Shown: positions 16,873 through 25,851, counted from the stretch's first letter. The stretch is DNA of 64,000 nucleotides from Faecalibacterium longum CLA-AA-H243 (GCF_020687245.1 NZ_JAJEQG010000010.1:1-64000), one strand, 5' to 3'. Numbers and translations: made by a program. The notes: a model not told the origin generated them from the letters alone.

Positions 16873-16918
16873 CTGCAAGGTATGCAGAAAAATCATGCCG
16901 CCCGGCGGGGTGCGGGTA

Positions 16919-16947
16919 TTGAAATCAGCTCATCACGCGATTATAAT
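16919..16947 (+). promoter_or_regulatory. Sigma-A-type promoter for the AEC transporter
   Basis: TTGAAA, 17 bp spacer, TATAAT, about 43 bp before the start codon. Confidence 0.8.
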
Positions 16948-16989
16948 TGGTTCAGCTAAGCAAAGAACGTCCAAATGAAAGGGGATACC

Positions 16990-17931
16990 ATGCCCGAATT
17001 TTCCACCATGCTGGACCTGCAGGCGCAGATGATGCTTCTGCTGGCCATCGGCGTTTTTCTGGCAAAGAAAAAGCTCATCACCGACCAGGGCCGCGCCTGT
17101 CTGACCGACCTGCTGCTCTTCATCATCCTGCCTGCAAACATCATCCAGTCGTTCCGCATCGAGTTCAACGCGGAAATTTTCCGCAGCACCCGGGACATCC
17201 TCATCCTGTCGATTTTATTGCAGGTGCTCTACGGCGTCGTCTGCGCGGTGTGCTACAACCGCTACCCCTTCGCGCGGAAGGCCGTCATGCAGTACGGCAC
17301 GGTCTGCTCCAACGCGGGCTTCCTCGGAAGCCCGCTGGCGGAGGGACTCTTCGGCGGGGTGGGGCTGCTGCTGACGTCGTTCTACCTCATCCCCCAGCGC
17401 ATCGTGATGTGGTCGGTGGGGGTGTCCTACTTCATGCAGGACGCCGCCCCCGCCACGCCCGAGGAAAAGAAAAAGCACCGCCTCGCAGTGCTCCGCAAGA
17501 CCATCACCCACCCCTGCATCGCGTCGGTGTTCGTGGGCATGGTCATCATGCTGACCCAGTGGCAGCTGCCCACCTTCCTCGGCAAGGCCGTCCAGTGTAC
17601 CAGCAGCTGCAACATGACCATGTCGATGTTCCTCATCGGGGCCATCATCGGCAGCCGCGACCTTCACCCGCTGCTGGACAAGGACGCAATCATCTACTGC
17701 ATCATCCGGCTCTTCCTGATGCCGCTGGTGGTGCTGGTGGGATGCCGTGCGGCCCATGTGGGCCAGCTGGCCACCGGCGTGGCCGTCGTTCTGGCCGGTA
17801 TGCCGATGGGCGGCACCACCACCATCCTCGCCGAGAAGTACGGAGCAGACTCCACCTTCGCCAGCAAGTGTACGGCCATCTCCACGGTGCTGTCGCTCAT
17901 CACGACGCCGCTGTGGTGTTTGGTGGTGTAA
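16990..17931 (+). CDS. AEC (auxin efflux carrier)-family transporter
   Basis: The 313 aa membrane protein of the AEC/bile-acid transporter fold has about ten hydrophobic segments, with the family's two-part layout: LLLAIGVFLAKKKLITDQGRACLTDLLLFIILPANII near the start, and a second half ending ASKCTAISTVLSLITTPLW. Bacterial AEC proteins carry organic acids such as malate; the substrate here is unknown. I chose the ATG at 16990 because GAAAGGGGAT precedes it; the ATG at 16975 (MKGDT) would overlap that SD. It is a single gene with its own promoter and terminator. Confidence 0.88.
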   Translation: MPEFSTMLDLQAQMMLLLAIGVFLAKKKLITDQGRACLTDLLLFIILPANIIQSFRIEFNAEIFRSTRDILILSILLQVLYGVVCAVCYNRYPFARKAVMQYGTVCSNAGFLGSPLAEGLFGGVGLLLTSFYLIPQRIVMWSVGVSYFMQDAAPATPEEKKKHRLAVLRKTITHPCIASVFVGMVIMLTQWQLPTFLGKAVQCTSSCNMTMSMFLIGAIIGSRDLHPLLDKDAIIYCIIRLFLMPLVVLVGCRAAHVGQLATGVAVVLAGMPMGGTTTILAEKYGADSTFASKCTAISTVLSLITTPLWCLVV

Positions 17932-17940
17932 TAAAAAGCA

Positions 17941-17974
17941 AGCGTCCTCGGAAAAAATCCCGAGGACGCTTTTG
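17941..17974 (+). terminator. Terminator after the AEC transporter
   Basis: AGCGTCCTCGG / CCGAGGACGCT hairpin with an A-rich loop, followed by TTTG. Confidence 0.85.
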
Positions 17975-18000
17975 TATAATTGGCAGGCTGTCCTTTGTAC

Positions 18001-18236
18001 AACCTCTCAGTCTGCTTCGCAGACAAGGCCGGGTTGCGGCTCCCAGCGTCTGCTGCGCTGCCGCTTGCATCCTGCTGGCCGCGGCCCCAACGGCGACTCC
18101 CTGTTTCCGCCGCTGGCGGCGGTCGTCGCCGTTGCCCCTGGTAGGGGAGCCTCTGGCGAAGAGGCGAAGCTTCACGAAATGCCAAGGCCTCCCCTCGGTA
18201 GGGGAGGTGGCATCGCGCAGCGATGACGGAGAGGTT
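18001..18236 (+). repeat. Dispersed stem-loop repeat, copy C, cassette inverted and in the first hairpin
   Basis: Outer ends AACCTCTC and GAGAGGTT are present. Here the GC-rich cassette (GGGTTGCGGCTCCCAGCG ... GTCGTCGCCGTTGCCCC) is in the opposite orientation to copies B and F and interrupts the first CTCCCC...GGGGAG hairpin instead of the second. Its last base is also the first base of the TTA stop complement of the adjoining minus-strand PstS-like gene. Confidence 0.88.
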
Positions 18237-19210
18237 TAATCCACTGCTACATACCCCGCCTTCTCGATGCACCTGCGTCCCTCGTCGGTGTCCAGCCAGT
18301 CGTAGACCTTCCGCTGGGGGCTGTCGGGGGCGGCGTCCGCGTGGACGACTGCGTAGAACTCGTTGCAGAGCGGGTAGCTCTCATCGGCGATGGTGTCATT
18401 GCCGGGGGTCACGCCATCCACGGCCAGCAGGCGGAGGCCAGGCTTCGAGTACATCTGGTCGATGTAGTAGTAGACCGAAAAGCCGATGGCGTTGGCAGAG
18501 TTGTTGTACTCGGCGATGCTGTCCACGAGGCCGCCCATGTCGGCGGGGGCAAGCTCGGTGGGCGCGGCCATCAGCTGGCCGTCGCCCTTGTCGATGAGCA
18601 GCTTTTTGAAGAGGGTCTGACTGCCCGAGTCCACGCCCCGCTGGAACGCCACGATGGGGGAGTCCGCGCCGCCCACATCCTTCCAGCTGGTGATGCGGCC
18701 CGCATAAATATCCCGCAGCTGCTGCTGGGTCAGGCTCTGGACGGGATTCTCTTCGTTGACGATGAACACCAGCGCGTCCCGGCCAATGGCTTTCTGTTCG
18801 AGCTTTGCGTCGGCCTCGGCCAGCTCTTCCTTGACGTACTCGGGGGCCTCGTAGACGATGAGCAGCTGTGCGCCGTAGTCCTCGCTGTCGCTGCGGGACC
18901 AGAGGCCGAAGGTCTCCCACGCATAGGCCGTGGTGCTGACGGTGATGCTGGTCTGGGCCTCGAGAAGGTCCATGCCGGTGACATCAGCCTTCATCTGGGC
19001 CATCAGGGGGATACAGGCCGTGGAGCCGTCGAGGCGGGGGAACTCGTCCTCGGTCAGGAAGGGGACGGGCGTGTCCGGGTCGGGGACGGACGCTGCCGGA
19101 GAGTCGGCGGGGGAGTCCGTAGTGCCGGTCTTGCAGGCGGTGAGCATCGCCGCCCCGAAGCCGAGGCCCATCACGTGCAGGAAGCTGCGGCGGGAGATCA
19201 TCTCTTTCAT
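18236..19210 (-). CDS. PstS-like substrate-binding lipoprotein
   Basis: The 324 aa exported protein resembles periplasmic-binding proteins of the phosphate (PstS) superfamily: LTQQQLRDIYAGRITSWKDVGG near residues 165-186, the serine/glycine ligand-loop region GVDSGSQTLF near 199-208, and NANAIGFSVYYYI-type sequence near 250. The N-terminus has both a twin-arginine motif (SRRSFL, residues 6-11) and a lipobox (LTAC, Cys 26), so it may be a Tat-exported lipoprotein. No pstCAB genes adjoin it. It lies 16 bp downstream of another lipoprotein gene in the same direction, suggesting a two-gene surface unit. Ligand unknown. Confidence 0.82.
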   Translation of the reverse strand: MKEMISRRSFLHVMGLGFGAAMLTACKTGTTDSPADSPAASVPDPDTPVPFLTEDEFPRLDGSTACIPLMAQMKADVTGMDLLEAQTSITVSTTAYAWETFGLWSRSDSEDYGAQLLIVYEAPEYVKEELAEADAKLEQKAIGRDALVFIVNEENPVQSLTQQQLRDIYAGRITSWKDVGGADSPIVAFQRGVDSGSQTLFKKLLIDKGDGQLMAAPTELAPADMGGLVDSIAEYNNSANAIGFSVYYYIDQMYSKPGLRLLAVDGVTPGNDTIADESYPLCNEFYAVVHADAAPDSPQRKVYDWLDTDEGRRCIEKAGYVAVD

Positions 19211-19226
19211 ATCAAAATCCTCCGTG

Positions 19227-20834
19227 TCAGTACAGGTAGCCCCCGCCAGCGTCGTCGCTGGGGGAGGAGAAGATGCTTTCGCGGTAGAGCCACTGGCCGG
19301 TGGAGTCCATCAGGCCGTAGTCGAAGCCCTGCCGCGCGATAAAGCAGTCGTCGGGCAGGTCGTCCGGGCTGTAACAGCTGCCGAGGCGGCGGAGAAGCAG
19401 ATTGCCCTCCATGTCCAGCACATCGTAGAGGCTGCTGCCGTCACGGTTGTCCCGGCAGGCTGTGAGCAGAGGGCCGCTGGCGGTGCTGGTGAGGTAGGAA
19501 GCGTAGGTGTACTGCTGGGCCTCACCGGCGGACGACCAGAGCAGACCCTCTCCGCCGTAGGTCTGGATGGCGATGGTGTTGTAGTTTTCGTCGTCGTACT
19601 GCAGCAGGGCGTAGCCGTCGGGCAGGGCCGTCACGCTGATGTACTGTGCTTCTTCTACGGGCGCTGCCTCCACGTCGGTCAGCAGCGCGCCGGTGGTGCC
19701 GTCGTAGACCTTGAGGATGTTGTCCGTCGTCAGCACAGCGACGTTGCCGGAGCGGTAGTCCGTGTCTCTTCGCTGGACGCCGATGCTCTCGCCGCTGGCG
19801 AGGTCGATGAGGGTGTAGGGGCTGTCCGGGTCATCGCTGCCGGAGAGGACGACGCAGCCGGGGGTGTAAGTGTTTACGGCCCAGTCGAAGCGGCCCAGCT
19901 CCACGGCCTCGCTGCCGTTCAGATCGTAGAGGACGGAGCGGCTGTCCTGACGGCTCTGGAGGCAGGCGACGCCCACGCCGCAGGCCGAGACGGCGCTGTC
20001 CTCTTCGCCGGTGAGCAGTTCGCCGGTGGTGACGTTGTAGAGGGCTTCGCGGGCGATGCCCCAGTCTGAGCCGCGGAACCAGCTCAAATCGAGCCAGTCG
20101 GCAAAGCCGCCGCGATACGATGCGAGGGAGCTGGCTGTGCAGCCGTCCTCCCGCATCAGCACATTGCCCTCCCGGTCGGTGATGAGGACGTACTGGTGGA
20201 GCGGCTGGTCGGGGTCGTCGTAGGCGTAAGTAAGGCCCTCGGGCAGGTCGTAGCAGTTGAAGATGAGGCGCTGGCCGCCCTCGTCCACCACAAGACAGTC
20301 GAGCGCTGTTTCGGGTACGGGAAGCTGGGCGCCTGTGGCGAGGTCGTACACCCGAGTGCCGCCGGTGGTGCCGTTCTCGAAGGCCCAGACGTCAGCGTCG
20401 TCCCGCAGGATGAGCAGCCCGCCCGAGAGGGTGGCGTTCACCGCATAGGGAAAGGTCATGACGGCATTGCCGTCGGCGTCGTAAAGGGTGGAAGTGCGCT
20501 CCTCTGTGCCGGGAGTGGAGTGGGCCACGAGATAGTGGCCCGTCTCGCCGGTGAGGGTGTCCTTCAGCAGCTGGATGCTGTCGGAGCTGCTGGCTTTGTA
20601 GAGCACCCTGCCGCCCCGGAGGATGGTGCCGCCGCCGTTCCCGACGTAAGAGTAGACGTAGTGGAGCGAGTCGTCGCTGAGCCATGCGTCGCTGTAATAC
20701 TGCGGAGCCTGCGATGCCGCCGTCCCCTCGTGCCGGGGCGACGCCGCAGGCAGCAGCGAACAGCTCGTCAGCAGCCCGCCCGCCAGCACGAGGCAGGCGG
20801 CGCGGCGGCTGAGTCGAAGCAGAGTGGTCTTCAT
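19227..20834 (-). CDS. Predicted lipoprotein, beta-propeller-like, unknown function
   Basis: The 535 aa protein has a lipoprotein signal peptide (LVLAGGLLTSC, Cys 25). The body is rich in beta-strand-like units with Asp-Gly-Asn/Tyr motifs (LYDADGNAVMTF, VYDLATGAQLPV, LYDLNGSEAVEL, VYDGTTGALLTDV, VLDMEGNLLLRR, LMDSTGQWLYRE), about 40-70 residues apart. This is consistent with a WD/PQQ-like propeller or WG-type repeats. No catalytic motif is visible. It precedes the PstS-like gene by 16 bp and the pair is probably co-transcribed from a promoter near 20880-20905. Confidence 0.7.
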   Translation of the reverse strand: MKTTLLRLSRRAACLVLAGGLLTSCSLLPAASPRHEGTAASQAPQYYSDAWLSDDSLHYVYSYVGNGGGTILRGGRVLYKASSSDSIQLLKDTLTGETGHYLVAHSTPGTEERTSTLYDADGNAVMTFPYAVNATLSGGLLILRDDADVWAFENGTTGGTRVYDLATGAQLPVPETALDCLVVDEGGQRLIFNCYDLPEGLTYAYDDPDQPLHQYVLITDREGNVLMREDGCTASSLASYRGGFADWLDLSWFRGSDWGIAREALYNVTTGELLTGEEDSAVSACGVGVACLQSRQDSRSVLYDLNGSEAVELGRFDWAVNTYTPGCVVLSGSDDPDSPYTLIDLASGESIGVQRRDTDYRSGNVAVLTTDNILKVYDGTTGALLTDVEAAPVEEAQYISVTALPDGYALLQYDDENYNTIAIQTYGGEGLLWSSAGEAQQYTYASYLTSTASGPLLTACRDNRDGSSLYDVLDMEGNLLLRRLGSCYSPDDLPDDCFIARQGFDYGLMDSTGQWLYRESIFSSPSDDAGGGYLY

Positions 20835-20877
20835 AGAAACACCTCACAGTCTCCCAGAATTTGACGTTCCCATCTAT

Positions 20878-20906
20878 AGTATATACGAAAGACCCGGACA
20901 TTTCAT
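20878..20906 (-). promoter_or_regulatory. Candidate promoter for the two-lipoprotein unit
   Basis: Minus strand: ATGAAA, 17 bp spacer, TATACT, about 45 bp before the lipoprotein start. The -35 is weak. Confidence 0.5.
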
Positions 20907-20948
20907 TGCAAAAATGTGGCCGAGCCTGGTTACAGTTTTATGACAAGC

Positions 20949-22343
20949 TTATTCTTCGTCTCCCTGTTCCTTCAATTCCTTCAGGAAGGGCAGCAGGAAA
21001 GGCACCGAGATGCAGAAGGTGAGGCCATCGGCGATGGGCTGGCACAGCTCAATGCCGCTCAGGCCCCAGATGCGGGGCAGGGTGAGGATGAGCGGGATGA
21101 AGCAGACGCCCTGACGGCAGCAGGCGAGGAAGGTGGCCCGGCCCGACTTGCCGATGGACTGGAACATCATATTCGTCACGATGATGACGGGCTGTAAGAA
21201 CATGGCGACGCACTGATACCGCAGGGCGGGCAGAGCCACGGCGGTGACCTCGGGGTCATCGCGGAAGAGGCGGATGAGGGGCTCGGCGTTGAACCAGCAG
21301 AGGGAGTTGAGCACCGCCATAAAGACGAAAGCCGTCGAGATGGTGAAAATGGCCGCTTTCCGCACCCGAGCAAAGCGGCGGGCGCCGTAGTTGAAGGCCG
21401 CTACAGGCTGCAGGCCCTGTCCGACGCCGATAGCCACCGACAGCACGAACTGGAAGATGCGGGACACGATGCTCATGCCGGCCACGGCAGCGTCGCCGTA
21501 GTTGCGGGCGGCGACGTTCAGCAGCATGCTGCCGATGCTGTTCAGGCCCTGACGGCCGAAGCTGGGCGCACCGTTGAAGAAGATCTGCCCGAAGTCCCGG
21601 GCGCTGCGGGTGACCTGGGTGATGCGGAATCGGCTGACGGTCTTGCCTCGCAGGAACATGGAAAGCAGGATGCAGAAGCTGATGCTCTGGCTCAGGGCGG
21701 TGGCCGTGCCTGCGCCGCCGGTCCCCATGCCGAGGCCGAAGATGAAGACGGGGTCCAGCACGATGTTGAGCACACCGCCGGTGACGAGGCCGATCATGGC
21801 GAAGCTGGCCTTGCCCTCGTAGCGGAGGATGTTGTTCATCACGAGGCTCGACATCATGAGCGGGGCCGCGATGAGGATGGGCCGCGCGTAGGCGCAGGCG
21901 TGGGGCAGGATGGTGTCGGTGCTGCCCAGCAGCATTATGAAGTCGGGCAGGGCAGCGAGACCGAGAACGGTCAGCACTGCGCCGAAGGTCAGCGCCGTGA
22001 AGAAGCTGGTGGAGGCGAACTTTGTGGCCGCATGGGTGTCCTGACTGCCGAGGCTGCGGCTGATGATGCCGCCCGCGCCGTGGCCCAGCATGAAGCCGAG
22101 GGCCTGAATGATGGCCATCAGGCTCGACACGACGCCCACCGCGCCCGACGCGCTGGTGGACAGCTGGCCCACAAAGAAGGTGTCGGCCAGATTGTAGATG
22201 CTGGTGATGAGCATACTCAGGATGGTGGGGGCCGCGAGGCCGAGAATGAGCTTCGGCACGGGGGTCTGGGTCATTTTCTCGAACTGGAGCCTGCTGCGCT
22301 CCAGCTCGGCGGCGTCGGATGCGGTGCGGGGGGAAGACGGCAT
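20949..22343 (-). CDS. MATE-family multidrug/sodium efflux transporter
   Basis: The 464 aa integral membrane protein has twelve predicted helices and clear MATE features: FEKMTQTPVPKLILGLAAPTILSMLITSIYNLADTFFVG-type N-terminal half and a repeated second half (FNGAPSFGRQGLNSIGSMLLNVAARNYG). Clostridial MATE pumps export cationic drugs or metabolites. The start is set at the ATG 22343 because AGTGAGG precedes it by about 9 nt; the GTG at 22358 is itself part of that SD. It is a monocistronic minus-strand gene. Confidence 0.92.
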   Translation of the reverse strand: MPSSPRTASDAAELERSRLQFEKMTQTPVPKLILGLAAPTILSMLITSIYNLADTFFVGQLSTSASGAVGVVSSLMAIIQALGFMLGHGAGGIISRSLGSQDTHAATKFASTSFFTALTFGAVLTVLGLAALPDFIMLLGSTDTILPHACAYARPILIAAPLMMSSLVMNNILRYEGKASFAMIGLVTGGVLNIVLDPVFIFGLGMGTGGAGTATALSQSISFCILLSMFLRGKTVSRFRITQVTRSARDFGQIFFNGAPSFGRQGLNSIGSMLLNVAARNYGDAAVAGMSIVSRIFQFVLSVAIGVGQGLQPVAAFNYGARRFARVRKAAIFTISTAFVFMAVLNSLCWFNAEPLIRLFRDDPEVTAVALPALRYQCVAMFLQPVIIVTNMMFQSIGKSGRATFLACCRQGVCFIPLILTLPRIWGLSGIELCQPIADGLTFCISVPFLLPFLKELKEQGDEE

Positions 22344-22569
22344 GAAGTGATACCTCACTTTCGGAAATCAAAGAAAATACCGCTCTTTGTGCAAAGAACG
22401 GGTAAAATGCAGATATATAATAAGTATAGCGCAGATCGGGGGAAATGTCGAGATGGTGGCACTGCACCAGCGGCGGTCGGCTCCGTTGCAAAAAGTTAGG
22501 GTATTGAGTGCAAAAGCAGGAGAAAATGGAATGCCTTTTGGCAAATTTGCCAAAGAAAGGTCGAATTGC

Positions 22570-22598
22570 TTGTAAAAAATCACGTCGAGTGGTATAAT
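22570..22598 (+). promoter_or_regulatory. Sigma-A-type promoter for the ricin-domain protein
   Basis: TTGTAA, 17 bp spacer, TATAAT. The transcript would begin near 22605, which also supports the ATG at 22688 over the upstream ATG at 22601. Confidence 0.8.
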
Positions 22599-22687
22599 TT
22601 ATGGAAAGAAACAAAAGCGCGAAGACAAAAAACAGCGCAGAGAAGAGTTCCGGGGAGATCCTGCCCCGGGATACGGAGGGAAATCTT

Positions 22688-23434
22688 ATGAAATCTGTGG
22701 CACAGACTATCATTGAAGCAGACCGCTTCTACACCATCGCCGCCAAGACCGGCAGCGTCATTCAGGCTGTGGAGAGCGTCAAGGACGGCGGCAACATCCG
22801 TCTGGGCAAGTACGAGCGCAAGCCCGAGCAGGAGTGGGCTTTCGTCCGCGAGGGCGACGGCGTTTACCGTATCCGCAACCGCGCTTCCGGCAAGCTCATC
22901 GACCTGATGATGACCGGCACCGCAAACGGCACCTGGCTCCACCTGTGGGAGGACGTGGGCGGCACTTCCCAGATGTGGAAGATGGAGCCCACCCCGGCCG
23001 GCACCGTCCGCCTGCGCTCCATGTGGGCTGCCGGCAAGTGCATCGACACCGTGGGCATGGGTACTGCGGACGGCGCTGTGCTCCAGATCTGGCAGGAGAC
23101 TGCCGGCGAGGACCAGCTGTGGACCATCTCCGAGGTGAAGGACCGCGCAAAGCACGCCCCCAAGGCGGAGGAAAAGCCCGCTGAGGTCAAGGCCGAGGCC
23201 GCTGCTCCCGCCGAGGAAAAGCCGGCTGAGGAAAAGGCTGCACCTGCTGTGAAGAAGACCACCAGAAAGCCTGCGGCAAAGAAGACCGCCGCCAAGACTG
23301 CTGCGAAGTCCGCTGCGGCAAAGGCTGAAGCCGCACCCGCCAAAGCCGAGGAAAAGCCCGCCGAGGCCGCTCCTGCTGCAAAGCCTGCCCGCAAGACCGC
23401 CACTCGTAAGAAGACCACGAAGGCCAGCAAGTAA
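22688..23434 (+). CDS. Ricin-type beta-trefoil lectin domain fused to a histone-H1-like basic tail
   Basis: The 248 aa protein starts at an ATG after CGGAGGG. Residues 1-150 form a ricin-B-type beta-trefoil with three QxW motifs (QEW 48-50, QMW 95-97, QLW 143-145). Residues 150-248 are almost only Ala, Lys, Glu, Pro and Thr, with EEKPAE repeats and a Lys/Ala block (VKKTTRKPAAKKTAAKTAAK) like histone H1 or HU-extension tails, ending TRKKTTKASK. No signal peptide or membrane helix is present, so it is predicted cytosolic, which is unusual for a lectin fold. DNA or RNA binding by the tail is plausible; what the trefoil binds is unknown. Confidence 0.82.
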   Translation: MKSVAQTIIEADRFYTIAAKTGSVIQAVESVKDGGNIRLGKYERKPEQEWAFVREGDGVYRIRNRASGKLIDLMMTGTANGTWLHLWEDVGGTSQMWKMEPTPAGTVRLRSMWAAGKCIDTVGMGTADGAVLQIWQETAGEDQLWTISEVKDRAKHAPKAEEKPAEVKAEAAAPAEEKPAEEKAAPAVKKTTRKPAAKKTAAKTAAKSAAAKAEAAPAKAEEKPAEAAPAAKPARKTATRKKTTKASK

Positions 23435-23462
23435 GCACGGCTACATAGCATCATAGCAAAAA

Positions 23463-23505
23463 GAGCACCCGCTCTCCACGGTGATGTGGAAAGCGGGTGC
23501 TTTTG
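23463..23505 (+). terminator. Terminator after the ricin-domain gene
   Basis: GAGCACCCGCT-TCCAC / GTGGA-AGCGGGTGCTTTT hairpin with a short loop. Confidence 0.85.
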
Positions 23506-23518
23506 AGTTTAGGGTCAG

Positions 23519-23542
23519 GTTTGCCTTCGTACAACCTCTCAG
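23519..23542 (+). repeat. Remnant repeat end (copy D) supplying the pyrG stop codon
   Basis: Only the conserved outer edge remains (TTGCCTTCGTACAACCTCTC then AGT), the same flank as copies E, F and H. Read on the minus strand it is ACTGAGAGGTTGTACGAAGG, and the TGA inside it is the stop codon of pyrG. The stem-loop modules are absent. Confidence 0.7.
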
Positions 23543-25158
23543 TGCCCCATCTTGCCCTTCTTGAACTTCAGCGCCGCTGCGATGAAGCCCTTGAACAGGG
23601 GATGTGCGCGGTTGGGACGGCTCTTGAACTCGGGGTGGAACTGTGCGCCGAGGTGGAAGTCACGGCCCGGCAGCTCCACGGTCTCCACAAGGCGGCCATC
23701 GGGGCTGGTGCCGGAGATGACCAGACCGGCGTCCTGCATCTCCTGACGGTAGTCGTTGTTGAACTCGTAGCGGTGGCGGTGGCGCTCCCAAATCTCGCTC
23801 TGGCCGTAGCACTCGGCCATCTTGGTGCCGGGCAGGACGGTGCAGGGATACTTGCCCAGACGCATGGTGCCGCCCTTGGGGATGTTGCCCTGCTGGTCGT
23901 CCATCAGGTCGATGACGTTGTGATGACCCTCGGGGGTGAACTCGCTGGAGTTGGCGTCGGCGTAGCCCAGGACGTGGCGGGCGAACTCCATGACCATGAT
24001 CTGCATACCGAGGCAGATGCCGAAGTAGGGAACATCGTTCTCGCGGGCGTACTGTGCGGCCTGTATCATGCCTTCGATGCCGCGGTCGCCGAAGCCGCCG
24101 GGGACGATGATGCCGTCCACGTCCGCAAAGGCTTCCTTGCAGGCTGCCTGGTCGGGCAGGTCCTCGCTCTCGACCCACTTGATCTCCACCTGACTGTCGT
24201 TCTCGAATCCGGCGTGGTAGAGGCTTTCCATGACGGACAGATAGGCGTCATGCAGCTTGACGTACTTGCCCACGAGGGCGATGGTGCAGGTCTTGCTGCG
24301 GGTGGCGATCCGGGCCAGCATCTCTTTCCACTCGGTGAGGTCGGCGGGGGGAACATCCAGATGCAGCTGCTTGACCACCACGTCGTCGAGGCCGCCGGTG
24401 TGGAGCATCAGCGGACACTGGTAGAGGCTGGGCATGGTCAGGTTCTCGATGACGCACTCCGGCTTGACGTTGCAGAAGGTGCTGATCTTCCGGCGGATGT
24501 CGCTGCCCACGCTGCCGTCGGCGCGCAGGATGATGATGTCGGGGCTGACGCCCATGCCCTGCAGCTCCTTGACGGAGTGCTGTGCGGGCTTGGACTTGTA
24601 CTCATCGGAGCCGGAGATGTAAGGCACCAGCACCACATGGATGAAGCAGCAGTTCTCCTTGCCCTGCTCGAGGCCCACCTGACGGATGGCCTCGAGGAAA
24701 GGCTGGCTCTCGATGTCGCCGGTGGTGCCGCCGATCTCGGTAATGACCACATCGGCCTCGGTGGAAGAGGCCAGATTGTAGATATAGCTCTTGATCTCGT
24801 TGGTGATGTGGGGGATGATCTGGACGGTCTGGCCGAGGTAAGCGCCCTGACGCTCCTTGTTCAGCACGTTCCAGTAGACCTTGCCGGTGGTGAGGTTCGA
24901 ATACTTGTTCAGATTCTCGTCGATGAAGCGCTCGTAATGGCCCAGGTCCAGGTCGGTCTCGGTGCCGTCGTCGGTGACGAAGACCTCGCCGTGCTGCAGG
25001 GGGCTCATGGTACCCGGGTCCACGTTCACGTAGGGGTCCAGCTTCTGGCTGGCCACCTTGAGGCCGCGGCACTTCAGCAGTCGGCCCAGAGAGGCGGCGG
25101 TGATGCCTTTGCCCAGACCGGAGACGACGCCGCCGGTCACGAAAATAAACTTTGCCAT
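23539..25158 (-). CDS. pyrG: CTP synthase
   Basis: Converts UTP to CTP using glutamine and ATP. The 539 aa product has the N-terminal synthetase domain ([22 protein letters not shown], residues 4-25; Mg/ATP region [17 protein letters not shown] near 55) and the C-terminal class I glutamine amidotransferase domain with catalytic Cys in YFGICLGMQ near 385 and His/Glu in [11 protein letters not shown] near 513. Length is normal. It is the last gene of the glnN-glnA-ANTAR-pyrG minus-strand run, 86 bp after the ANTAR gene; two small hairpins (GCGCAATA/TATTGCGC and CCCC/GGGG) lie in that gap. Grouping with glutamine synthesis fits its glutamine use. Confidence 0.97.
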   Translation of the reverse strand: MAKFIFVTGGVVSGLGKGITAASLGRLLKCRGLKVASQKLDPYVNVDPGTMSPLQHGEVFVTDDGTETDLDLGHYERFIDENLNKYSNLTTGKVYWNVLNKERQGAYLGQTVQIIPHITNEIKSYIYNLASSTEADVVITEIGGTTGDIESQPFLEAIRQVGLEQGKENCCFIHVVLVPYISGSDEYKSKPAQHSVKELQGMGVSPDIIILRADGSVGSDIRRKISTFCNVKPECVIENLTMPSLYQCPLMLHTGGLDDVVVKQLHLDVPPADLTEWKEMLARIATRSKTCTIALVGKYVKLHDAYLSVMESLYHAGFENDSQVEIKWVESEDLPDQAACKEAFADVDGIIVPGGFGDRGIEGMIQAAQYARENDVPYFGICLGMQIMVMEFARHVLGYADANSSEFTPEGHHNVIDLMDDQQGNIPKGGTMRLGKYPCTVLPGTKMAECYGQSEIWERHRHRYEFNNDYRQEMQDAGLVISGTSPDGRLVETVELPGRDFHLGAQFHPEFKSRPNRAHPLFKGFIAAALKFKKGKMGH

Positions 25159-25244
25159 AATGGTTCTCCTCTAATTTACAGATATTCTTTTCCGTGAATA
25201 TCACGATAAGCAAATACTTCCCCTCAGTGGGGGCGCAATACGCA

Positions 25245-25829
25245 TTATTGCGCGGGGTCGTAGGAGTCCAGTATCTCCTGCGCGACCTCGGCGCGGTCGC
25301 GCCGGGTGTCCATCGCTTTTTTCTCGATGTAGCGGTGCGCCTCGGCCTCGGTCATATGGCCCAGCTCGATGAGGCAGCACTTGGCGCGGCTCACCAGCCG
25401 CACCTGCGCCAGCTTTTCCTGCATCCGCTGATTCTCCTGCCGCAAAAGCAGGAGGCGGTGGTTGCTGGCGGCGGCCATGTGGATGGCCTGCAAAAAGAAG
25501 GTGTTGGAGAAGGGCTTTGTGACCAGCAGAACACCTTCTTCGCTCAGCGGGGTCAGAAGCTGCTCGGCGGCTGCGGCCTTGGCCAGAAATATCACACCGG
25601 CATCCGTTTTCTCCACGGCGTCGGCGCACAGCTCGTGGCCGAACTCATCCGGCAGCGGCGAGTTGACCACGATGAGCTCAAAGTCGGATTCCAGCATCCT
25701 CCGCCGCGCCTCCGCCGCACTTGGTACGATGATAGGCCGCGCATAGCCCAGCTCCGTCAGGCGTGCGGAGATATATTCGTTGGAGCTTGCGCCCGCGCTT
25801 ACGATCAGGGCACGTCCCATTCGGCTCAC
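25245..25829 (-). CDS. ANTAR-domain regulator with pseudo-receiver domain
   Basis: The 194 aa protein has an N-terminal receiver-like domain (about 1-120) and a C-terminal ANTAR RNA-binding domain (about 135-190). ANTAR proteins bind paired hairpins in nascent RNA and prevent termination, often in nitrogen genes. The receiver is degenerate: the acidic pocket is replaced by ALIVSAG, and the phospho-acceptor position is Asn (FELIVVNSPLPD), while the Lys (LVTKPF) remains, so it is unlikely to be phosphorylated. The gene starts 22 bp after glnA ends. Together with terminator-like hairpins in the glnA and glnN leaders, this points to antitermination of glutamine synthetase expression (inference). 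Confidence 0.85.
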   Translation of the reverse strand: MSRMGRALIVSAGASSNEYISARLTELGYARPIIVPSAAEARRRMLESDFELIVVNSPLPDEFGHELCADAVEKTDAGVIFLAKAAAAEQLLTPLSEEGVLLVTKPFSNTFFLQAIHMAAASNHRLLLLRQENQRMQEKLAQVRLVSRAKCCLIELGHMTEAEAHRYIEKKAMDTRRDRAEVAQEILDSYDPAQ

Positions 25830-25851
25830 TCCTTTCCTATGTCATTCTGCA

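Noticed and set aside
22601-22687. N-terminal extension of the ricin-domain protein from the ATG at 22601
   Set aside because: That ATG is at or before the predicted transcription start (TATAAT at 22593-22598) and has no ribosome-binding site, whereas 22688 follows GGAGGG.
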